Positions 50,832 to 56,815 of a stretch of 56,815 nt of DNA are shown here, in pieces. Origin of the DNA: a virus; IMG/VR virus record IMGVR_UViG_3300031952_000019, positions 1-56,815 of that record, one strand, 5' to 3'. A model generated the notes under the pieces. That model ran no database searches, had not been told where the DNA came from, and was given only the letters and a program-made list of their open reading frames with translations. A program made the translations under genes and the position numbers. Position 1 is the first letter of the stretch. The number at the start of each line of letters is the position of its first letter.

Positions 50832-53023
50832 AATTATTATTAGGAATAAAGAAAGCACCGCCTGATCCTTTAATAGGAAGAACTCTCTGGTCATGGGGAA
50901 GTGGAACAGAAGGAGAATTGGGTGATGGTGCATATACTAAGAAATCTTCGCCAATTCAAGTTGGTACTTTGACAACGTGGGCAAAAATTGTAAGTAGTCT
51001 ATATCACGTTCTTGCAATTAAAACAGATGGAACTCTCTGGTCATGGGGCTATAACCCTTATGGAGAGTTGGGAGATGGTACTATTATTAGTAGGTCTTCT
51101 CCTATTCAAATTGGAGCATTGTCAACTTGGAATATAATTTCTGCGGGAGGAGTAGCTGGCACTGGCGGTAGCAGTGCAGCAATAAAGATAGATGGAACAT
51201 TATGGACATGGGGGTACAATATAAATGGGCAACTTGGAGATGAAACAATCGTTGATAAATCATCTCCTATTCAAATAGGGGCTTTAACAACTTGGGCTAC
51301 TACCGTTACAAATACTGGTGGGAATACTTATGCAATTAAAACAAATGGAACTATTTGGGCATGGGGCAATGGAGCTATAGGAGGAATTGGTGATAGCACA
51401 ATCGTTTCAAAATCTTCCCCAATACAAATAGGGGCTTTAACAACTTGGGATACTTTATCGGTTAGTGCTAATGATGTAGTACATGCTATTCAAAAAGATG
51501 GTACGTTATGGGCATGGGGTAATAACACAAACGGACAACTTGGAGACGGGACAATACTCAAAAGATCCTCTCCTGTAAAAATAGGAGCATTAACAACTTG
51601 GAATCAAATTTCTCAAGGAAGAAGTCATACGGTAGCAACTAAAATAGATGGAACATTATGGACATGGGGTTTAAATACAAACGGGCAGTTGGGAGATGGC
51701 ACCGTAGTTCAGAAATCTTCCCCTGTGCAAATTGGAGCTTTGACTTCGTGGTATAAAGTTATTGCTGGTGATTACCATTCCTTAGGATTACAAACCGATG
51801 GAACCATTTGGTCATGGGGATTGGGAACGAGTGGGCAGCTAGGAGACGGTGCCGTAGTTTCAAAATCTTCCCCAATACAAATAGGGGCTTTAACGACATG
51901 GATAGGAATTGCAGGGGGATATCTTGATCTTTTTGGAATTAGATCAACTCCTTCAGTAGCACCATTAGGGTATAGGCTCTGGTCATGGGGAGAAAATACA
52001 TATGGGCAACTTGGAGATGGGACAATTGTTGATAGACCTGCTCCAGTTCAAGCAGGCAATCTTACAAACTGGAAAAAGATTGGTGTTAGTGAATATAATA
52101 GTGCAGCAATAAAGATAGATGGAACATTATGGACATGGGGAAGAAATTATTATGGAGAATTAGGCGATAGTACTGTAGTTGATAAATCATCCCCTATTCA
52201 AATTGGGGCTTTAACAACTTGGAGTAAAATTACTGTTAGTACTTCTGTTTTAGGAATTAAAACAGACAATACACTCTGGGCATGGGGCTATAACTCTTCT
52301 GGGCAACTTGGAGATGGAACTATTATAGACAAGTCCTCTCCTATTCAAATTGGAGCTTTAACAACTTGGAGTAAAATTACATGTAGTATATCTACAATAG
52401 GAATTAAGACAGACAATACACTCTGGGCATGGGGTAATAACATATTAGGACAACTTGGAGATGGAACTATTATAGACAAGTCCTCTCCTATTCAAATTGG
52501 AGCTTTAACAACTTGGAGTCAAGCAACAAGTAGTTTAGCATCTTTAGCAATTAAAACAGATGGTACGTTATGGGCATGGGGGAGTAATGCAAATGGAGAA
52601 TTAGGAGATGGTACTGTAGTCAACAAATCTTCCCCGATACAAATAGGAGCATTAACAACTTGGAGAAAAGTTTCAGCCGGATATAGTCATACGGTAGCAA
52701 TTAAGACGAACGGTACATTGTGGTCATGGGGTTTAAATACAAATGGAGAATTAGGTAATAGTACTGTAGTTAAGAAGTCATCTCCCATTCAAATTGGAGC
52801 TTTGACAGAATGGAATGATGTTTTTGCTGGAAGATATTCGGTCTTAGCTCTTAAAACAAATGGAACTATTTGGGCATGGGGGCTTAATAACAAGGGACAA
52901 CTTGGAGATGGAACATTGATAAGTAGGTCATCTCCAATACAAATAGGAGCTTTAACATCATGGAATATTATTCCTGATAGTTGTTATAATGCAGCATATA
53001 ATATGGCTATACAATTATTATAG
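50822..53023 (+). CDS. RCC1-repeat double beta-propeller protein
   Basis: The 733-residue product is made of 14 RCC1-like units of about 50 residues, each beginning LWSWG/LWAWG/IWAWG and having GQLGDGT and SSPIQIGALTTW. Seven lie before and seven after a break (RSTPSVAPLGYRLW), which suggests two closed seven-bladed propellers in tandem. Blades are very similar to each other (the 10th and 11th are nearly identical), a sign of recent duplication. RCC1 repeats usually bind proteins. It lies amid fibre and glycan genes, so it may be an adhesin. It overlaps the previous gene by ten bases. Confidence 0.85.
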   Translation: MSVKLLLGIKKAPPDPLIGRTLWSWGSGTEGELGDGAYTKKSSPIQVGTLTTWAKIVSSLYHVLAIKTDGTLWSWGYNPYGELGDGTIISRSSPIQIGALSTWNIISAGGVAGTGGSSAAIKIDGTLWTWGYNINGQLGDETIVDKSSPIQIGALTTWATTVTNTGGNTYAIKTNGTIWAWGNGAIGGIGDSTIVSKSSPIQIGALTTWDTLSVSANDVVHAIQKDGTLWAWGNNTNGQLGDGTILKRSSPVKIGALTTWNQISQGRSHTVATKIDGTLWTWGLNTNGQLGDGTVVQKSSPVQIGALTSWYKVIAGDYHSLGLQTDGTIWSWGLGTSGQLGDGAVVSKSSPIQIGALTTWIGIAGGYLDLFGIRSTPSVAPLGYRLWSWGENTYGQLGDGTIVDRPAPVQAGNLTNWKKIGVSEYNSAAIKIDGTLWTWGRNYYGELGDSTVVDKSSPIQIGALTTWSKITVSTSVLGIKTDNTLWAWGYNSSGQLGDGTIIDKSSPIQIGALTTWSKITCSISTIGIKTDNTLWAWGNNILGQLGDGTIIDKSSPIQIGALTTWSQATSSLASLAIKTDGTLWAWGSNANGELGDGTVVNKSSPIQIGALTTWRKVSAGYSHTVAIKTNGTLWSWGLNTNGELGNSTVVKKSSPIQIGALTEWNDVFAGRYSVLALKTNGTIWAWGLNNKGQLGDGTLISRSSPIQIGALTSWNIIPDSCYNAAYNMAIQLL

Positions 53024-53032
53024 AGGAGATTT

Positions 53033-53635
53033 ATGAAATTAAATTTAGGGTGTGGTTTTAACAAATTAGAAGGATGGGTGAATGTTGATAGCAATTGTCT
53101 TTGTTTACCAGATATAATTTTAAAATTAGACAAAGATGATTGGCTATGGAAAAGCGATAGTATTGAAGAAGTTCTGCTTGACCATGTTCTTGAACATGTG
53201 GGGGAAACAACAACAGACTTCTTTCACTTTATGAAAGAACTTTATCGAGTATGTAAAAAGGAGGCATTAATTACCATTAAAGTTCCTCATCCAAGGCACG
53301 ACAATTTTATGCATGATTGTACACATGTTAGAACAATTACTCCATTTACATTAGCGATGTTTAATAAGCAAAGAAATTTAAATGATCTAGCTAATAATGG
53401 TAAAGAAAGTAAATTAGGTCTATTATTGGATGTAGATTTTGAAGTAGTTAAGTGGATTTATAACTTAGAATCCAAATGGGAACTTATGTTGAAAAATAAA
53501 TTAATTTCCAGTGAGCAGTTAGAAGATGTTTTAAAAACACAAAATAATGTTTGCTATGAGATATTAATTGACCTAATAGTACGAAAGGATAATAATGAGC
53601 AGCTTTTGGATGGTAAAAAATGGAACTGCCTGTGA
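53033..53635 (+). CDS. SAM-dependent methyltransferase
   Basis: The 200-residue product begins MKLNLGCGFNKLEGWVNVDS, a motif I with the acidic strand-2 end, and has VLLDHVLEHVGETTTDFFHF and KEALITIKVPHPRHDNF, as in Methyltransf_11-type enzymes of polysaccharide clusters. It could O-methylate a sugar. A GAGGAG site precedes the ATG. Confidence 0.82.
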   Translation: MKLNLGCGFNKLEGWVNVDSNCLCLPDIILKLDKDDWLWKSDSIEEVLLDHVLEHVGETTTDFFHFMKELYRVCKKEALITIKVPHPRHDNFMHDCTHVRTITPFTLAMFNKQRNLNDLANNGKESKLGLLLDVDFEVVKWIYNLESKWELMLKNKLISSEQLEDVLKTQNNVCYEILIDLIVRKDNNEQLLDGKKWNCL

Positions 53636-53783
53636 AAATATTGGAAAACCTCTGAGTTTTGGGAATATCTTCTTTGCGGTAGGATATTCAGATACAGAGT
53701 ATTTTGCAGCTTATTGTTTAGGAGTAGTTACAACAACTGTTGTAGCAGCATCATCATTGGTTCATATTTTTGCTAAATTGTAA
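53595..53783 (+). CDS. Short paralogue of the next gene
   Basis: The 62-residue product shares its first ~28 residues with the next gene (SSFWMVKNGTACENIGKPLS against SSFWVVKNGVACEHVGRPRS) but then has a hydrophobic tail (GVVTTTVVAASSLVHIFAKL). It overlaps the methyltransferase by 41 bases. It may be a small virion or membrane-tethered protein or a partial duplication. AAAGGA precedes the ATG. Confidence 0.6.
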   Translation: MSSFWMVKNGTACENIGKPLSFGNIFFAVGYSDTEYFAAYCLGVVTTTVVAASSLVHIFAKL

Positions 53784-53813
53784 ATGAGAAATACTTAGAG
53801 GGAGGATTAAATT

Positions 53814-54287
53814 ATGAGTAGCTTTTGGGTGGTAAAAAATGGAGTGGCTTGTGAGCATGTAGGAAGACCAAGAAGTTTTGGAAATGTTTCTTTTGCTTAC
53901 GATTGTAACGATTCTGTTTATTTGCAGGCAGGTCTATATCTCGATAAACAATGGGAAGGAACATATGATCCTAGAATACATCATATATCAATTCCTAGCT
54001 TTGTGGTTAATGAGATAAAAAGAGAAGTACAGACCACTTATGTTGTTACCGATAAAACGCAAAGTAAAATTGATACCTATGATGCAGAGCAAGCAGCGGC
54101 ACAAGCAGCGATACTTGCAGAGCAAGAAAGAATTGCTCAAAAAGCAAAGGATATAAGTACTAATTTACCTTCATGGAGTGAAATTAGTACTTCTATCGAT
54201 AACGCAAGTACCATAGTAGCTATGAGAGTAATAGTAAAAAATATGGCAAGGGTTGTGTATTGGTTAGCTAAAGATAAAGCGGAGTAA
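53814..54287 (+). CDS. Unknown protein, probable virion component
   Basis: The 157-residue product has the shared N-terminal SSFWVVKNGVACEHVG module, a short beta part, and a long helical C-terminal half with an alanine-rich coil (EQAAAQAAILAEQERIAQKA). Phage fibre or tail proteins often have such a helical trimer segment. GGAGGA precedes the ATG. No family is recognised. Confidence 0.65.
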   Translation: MSSFWVVKNGVACEHVGRPRSFGNVSFAYDCNDSVYLQAGLYLDKQWEGTYDPRIHHISIPSFVVNEIKREVQTTYVVTDKTQSKIDTYDAEQAAAQAAILAEQERIAQKAKDISTNLPSWSEISTSIDNASTIVAMRVIVKNMARVVYWLAKDKAE

Positions 54288-54318
54288 TTAATTACTGATC
54301 AGATTGGAGATAAACATC

Positions 54319-54633
54319 ATGGAAAATTTTGTTGTAGGAAATATACTTTTTAATGGTGTAATGCTTGGTACAATAGCGTATCTAGGCAAGCGGGTAGTTG
54401 ATGGGATAACAGTGGATATAAAATATAATCGAGAAGAGTCTAGACAAGCCTCCAAGGAGATAAAAGAAAGTATTGATAAGTTAGCGGAGCATGTGGCTAT
54501 TACAAATGGTAAAGTAATATCTACCCAACAAAATATTGCTTTAACCCAGAAGGATTTAGAAATACACATTACAAAGTGTGAAGTTAGAAACGAAGATTAC
54601 AATAATCACCATAAAGAAAGGACTGAAACATGA
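54319..54633 (+). CDS. Small membrane-anchored coiled-coil protein
   Basis: The 104-residue product begins MENFVVGNILFNGVMLGTIA with one hydrophobic segment, then a helical coil (KEIKESIDKLAEHVAITNGK ... STQQNIALTQKDLEIH) and ends in a basic tail. Similar small proteins lie near phage endolysin genes. The ATG at 54319 follows GGAGA; a TTG 15 bases earlier is less likely. It overlaps the peptidase by four bases. Confidence 0.6.
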   Translation: MENFVVGNILFNGVMLGTIAYLGKRVVDGITVDIKYNREESRQASKEIKESIDKLAEHVAITNGKVISTQQNIALTQKDLEIHITKCEVRNEDYNNHHKERTET

Positions 54634-55046
54634 AGTGGTTTAAGTTAGAGGAACTTGTTGATCGAAAAACTTTTCAGCAGTTTGGATATACATGCTGGCA
54701 ACGTTTCCCACCTGATTCCTTAACAATGTTGGATAACCTGAGAGAGTTTTTTGGAATGACATTAATTTGCAACAATTGGTTACAAGCAGGGCAATTTTCT
54801 TTTCGCGGTTATCGACCTTATTGGTGTGCTGTTGGGGCAAAAGGAAGTTACCACAGAAAAGGAATGGCATTTGATCTCGATGTTGCTAATCATACAGCAG
54901 AAGAAGCACGGCAACAGATATTGGCTGATCAGGACAATCCTTTATTGAGTTTAATATATAGATTGGAAGGTGGGATTGATTGGCTGCATGTAGATTGTGG
55001 GTCAGTTCCAGAAGGTAAAAAACGAATTTATGTTTTCAAAGCTTAG
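54630..55046 (+). CDS. Peptidase M15-like endolysin
   Basis: The 138-residue product has the M15 zinc site: HRKGMAFD (H75 and D82) and DWLHVDC (H120). This matches D-Ala-D-Ala carboxypeptidase/L-alanyl-D-glutamate peptidase-like lysins. It would cut peptide cross-links in peptidoglycan. It lacks a signal segment, so it would need the holin or the tail to reach the wall. It is apart from the main lysis cluster by 19 kb. Confidence 0.85.
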   Translation: MKWFKLEELVDRKTFQQFGYTCWQRFPPDSLTMLDNLREFFGMTLICNNWLQAGQFSFRGYRPYWCAVGAKGSYHRKGMAFDLDVANHTAEEARQQILADQDNPLLSLIYRLEGGIDWLHVDCGSVPEGKKRIYVFKA

Positions 55047-55055
55047 AGGTGATTT

Positions 55056-55088
55056 ATGGATGCAATGTTTGAATGGTGGGTGATATGA
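55056..55088 (+). CDS. Possible 10-residue coupling peptide
   Basis: A tiny frame (MDAMFEWWVI) with a ribosome-site-like AGAGGTG upstream ends in TGA overlapping the next ATG (ATATGA at 55083-55088). Such mini-frames can feed ribosomes to the next gene. It may be chance. Confidence 0.25.
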   Translation: MDAMFEWWVI

Positions 55089-55345
55089 GGCCCGTAGGCA
55101 AGGTACAGGTTTATGGTCTAACGGCCTCGGCAGTGACGTGGAGATGGACGTTAAAGGAGCAATCGCCATTTGACTGCATCATAAGTCCAGTGGTTTTTGA
55201 AGATGGAGAAACGCGGTATAAATGTTTGACAAGTTTAGGATGGGTATGTATTAACGAGGGCGATTTCATAATTAAGACGATAATTCAAGGAATCGATTTT
55301 TATTTTATTTTTTCAATTGACGACATAAAGAGGGAACTAAAATGA
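55085..55345 (+). CDS. Unknown small protein
   Basis: The 86-residue product begins MRPVGKVQVYGLTASAVTWR and has two cysteines and a hydrophobic end (IIQGIDFYFIFSIDD). An alternative ATG is at 55073 (four residues longer). No domain is recognised. It overlaps the next gene by four bases. Confidence 0.55.
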   Translation: MRPVGKVQVYGLTASAVTWRWTLKEQSPFDCIISPVVFEDGETRYKCLTSLGWVCINEGDFIIKTIIQGIDFYFIFSIDDIKRELK

Positions 55346-55503
55346 TAATGAAAATCTTGAAAAAACTTTTAGTAATTGCCATAGGTCTTACTGTATTGCC
55401 AATAGCTTTAATCTTGGGGGTAACTTTAGGAACCATATACTTTTATAAAATTTGGCTTGACGAAGCGTATTTGATATTGACGAAAAAAAAGGGGGTAATG
55501 TGA
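55342..55503 (+). CDS. Small membrane protein
   Basis: The 53-residue product (MIMKILKKLLVIAIGLTVLP then IALILGVTLGTIYF) has a basic N-terminus and one long hydrophobic segment. GAGGG precedes the ATG, and stops overlap on both sides. It is one of several tiny membrane proteins in this region. Confidence 0.6.
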   Translation: MIMKILKKLLVIAIGLTVLPIALILGVTLGTIYFYKIWLDEAYLILTKKKGVM

Positions 55504-56087
55504 AACTCTGGGAATATGTTTGGTTTATTAATTTGATAACGTGGTGTAGAAAATGGGGTTGGTTTGACACTTATATTTTTGGTAAGTCAACCAGCATGGA
55601 AGACTTTTGCCGTAACCCTGCAGAGGTATTAAGAGATACTTATTTTCCTTTTATTATAAGGGGTGTTAATGCTTATTCGATTTTTAATTTACGCTGTGGT
55701 TATATCACTTTCAATCGCGTTAGTTCTCCTTTTAATAGTTGGAGTATACCTATGGGCGATCATAAACTTGTTTATGAAAATGGCAAATGGACTTTCTTCG
55801 ATCTACGACTGTTCAACAAATGGTACACGAAGTTTTGCAATAGCATGTTCTTTTTGCAGTTCGCCGTGTCGGTTAAGCACTATATTCCGATTCCGTTCGT
55901 TAGTATTGTCATCAAAATAATTCCATGGTATTTTCAGTTTGATCTGGGTTGGGGTGCAGAAGTTCAGACAGACAAAACATATAATGCAGTATCGTGTCTT
56001 AAGTTTAGATTTGTTAATGAAAAGACTAGCAATGAAGCCATCTTAAACCCAAGTGATGTACTTGGTTACTATGAGGGTACAATATGA
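55500..56087 (+). CDS. Unknown protein
   Basis: The 195-residue product starts MKLWEYVWFINLITWCRKWG and has a hydrophobic middle (IPIPFVSIVIKIIPWYFQFD) and a final NAVSCLKFRFVNEKTSNEA part. It overlaps the membrane protein gene by four bases (ATGTGA-type junction). The region around 55663-55770 also encodes a very hydrophobic frame in another frame (see findings). No function is assigned. Confidence 0.6.
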   Translation: MKLWEYVWFINLITWCRKWGWFDTYIFGKSTSMEDFCRNPAEVLRDTYFPFIIRGVNAYSIFNLRCGYITFNRVSSPFNSWSIPMGDHKLVYENGKWTFFDLRLFNKWYTKFCNSMFFLQFAVSVKHYIPIPFVSIVIKIIPWYFQFDLGWGAEVQTDKTYNAVSCLKFRFVNEKTSNEAILNPSDVLGYYEGTI

Positions 56088-56187
56088 AAGAACTAACAAA
56101 AATATTAGAAGAAATGTAAGGACAAAGTATTTACAGAGTGTATCAGAAGTATGAAATTAATAGAGAGTTTATGTAGGTAAAAATATA

Positions 56188-56325
56188 ATGTTTGCATTAA
56201 ATTTCCTTGTTCTGTTGGTAGTAATACTTGCTGTAATTTATGTTATGCTATATAGCATTATACATTATTTAAGTGCAGAAATTGAAGCTATCTGGAAATG
56301 TATAACTAATGAGAGGAAAGTTTAA
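56188..56325 (+). CDS. Small membrane protein
   Basis: The 45-residue product (MFALNFLVLLVVILAVIYVM then LYSIIHYLSAEIEAIW) has one long membrane segment and a short cytoplasmic tail with a basic end. TAGGTAA precedes the ATG. Its stop overlaps the next ATG (TAATG). The 100 bases before it (56088-56187) contain only broken short frames. Confidence 0.55.
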   Translation: MFALNFLVLLVVILAVIYVMLYSIIHYLSAEIEAIWKCITNERKV

Positions 56326-56815
56326 TGGCCGATGTAAATTTTAAAAACACTGAAGATATTACTTTTGTTAATTCTGATGTTATTTGGTATGGTTTAGCAG
56401 GCACTTTAAGTCTTGATGATACCATATCTCTATCAGATTTAATTACAAAAAATACACATCTTATTAAACAAGATAATATTCTACTAACAGAGGAGTTTAT
56501 TAAATCTATATTACTAAGCAAATCAGACTCTGTAATTCTTTCAGACAACTTTAGCCGGGTAGTTATATTTATTCGATTGGTAGAAGATTCAGGACTATTA
56601 TCTGATAATTTTAGTAAACTAATGACGTTACTAATGACAGTAGAAGATATTGTTACGTTATCTGATGATTTTAATAAAATAACAGAGTTTGTTAAATTAA
56701 TAGAAGATGATATCTCTCTATCTGATGGGTTAGTTAAGAAAGTTGGGAAAGAGTATGATGAGAGTTTAACTCTTTCTGAAGCAATAAAAAAGATTGTGGG
56801 ATTAAATAAATCGGA
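56325..56815 (+). CDS. Repetitive fibre-like protein, cut at right edge
   Basis: Only the first ~163 residues are present. After a short N-terminus (MADVNFKNTEDITFVNSD) there are repeats of about 22-24 residues with the pattern V/I-E-D-x-x-x-L-S-D-x-F-x-K (EDSGLLSDNFSKLM, EDIVTLSDDFNKIT, EDDISLSDGLVKKV). Such repeat proteins are found among phage fibre and appendage genes. GAGAGGAAAG precedes the ATG, which overlaps the stop of the previous gene. Confidence 0.65.
   Translation, partial: MADVNFKNTEDITFVNSDVIWYGLAGTLSLDDTISLSDLITKNTHLIKQDNILLTEEFIKSILLSKSDSVILSDNFSRVVIFIRLVEDSGLLSDNFSKLMTLLMTVEDIVTLSDDFNKITEFVKLIEDDISLSDGLVKKVGKEYDESLTLSEAIKKIVGLNKS

Noticed and set aside
50880-52980. Regular ~150-bp DNA repeats that could suggest an array
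   Set aside because: They are the coding repeats of the RCC1 propeller, not a CRISPR array; there are no short identical repeats with unique spacers.
56084-56170. A 29-codon frame with an internal TAA after codon 11
   Set aside because: It would need stop read-through; no other gene in the window shows recoding, so it is likely non-coding.
1-56815. Search for tRNA genes, integrase, repressor and restriction or defence genes
   Set aside because: No cloverleaf-like sequence and no recognisable motifs of these families were found; absence in a partial window says little about lifestyle.

Overview
The window is a stretch of a tailed, double-stranded DNA phage genome (Caudoviricetes) with a contractile tail, cut at both ends. 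The tail type is read from a DUF3383-type sheath, a DUF3277-type tube, a gpJ-like baseplate and a Gp138-type spike. The DNA is AT-rich. The host should be Gram-negative: an inner-membrane spanin encloses, in another frame, a lipoprotein outer-membrane spanin (Rz/Rz1 type), which only makes sense with an outer membrane. No integrase, repressor, tRNA or CRISPR array was recognised.

Layout. (1) Positions 1-5,650, minus strand: a tightly overlapping run of small, mostly unknown, probably early genes. It includes a ribbon-helix-helix protein, zinc-finger-like proteins, a protein with a cysteine at every third residue over about 87 residues, and at the left edge what may be the start of a helicase. 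Two copies of a ~100-bp promoter/leader element (4453-4552 and 5841-5938) sit upstream of gene groups. (2) 5,650-6,110: a divergent control region. (3) 6,110-8,100, plus strand: small unknown genes, one with a sigma-like helix-turn-helix. (4) 8,197-21,923: packaging and head genes (small and large terminase, InPase-like protein, DUF1073 portal, Mu-F-like minor head protein, DUF2213 protease with a nested scaffold, cement protein, DUF2184 capsid, DUF4054 and other connector proteins), with a LamG lectin-like protein inserted. (5) 21,935-33,820: tail sheath, tube, chaperone pair made by -1 frameshifting, tape measure with a transglycosylase domain, baseplate, spike and collar fibre. (6) 34,035-35,285: lysis genes (lysozyme-like enzyme with an N-terminal membrane segment, Rz/Rz1 pair, holin candidate, small membrane protein).

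(7) 35,297-53,635 is the most unusual part. It holds glycan-related enzymes: an MptE/DUF115-like protein, a hexapeptide acyltransferase, a methylmalonyl-CoA-mutase-like protein, a short DegT-type aminotransferase homologue, several GT2 enzymes, a GT11 fucosyltransferase-like protein, a TPR-GT9 fusion and two methyltransferases. They are interleaved with adhesins: a 1,690-residue fibre, a fibre-tip protein and a 14-repeat RCC1 protein. The arrangement suggests that the phage builds and attaches an unusual sugar, either on its own fibres or on the host surface. The mutase homologue has a changed active site (His to Asn) and no cobalamin-binding domain nearby.

(8) 53,595-56,815: small virion-like and membrane proteins, an M15 peptidase, and an incomplete repetitive fibre-like protein running off the right edge. 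Gene starts were chosen from Shine-Dalgarno sites and stop/start overlaps. Family names come from recognised motifs, not from a search.
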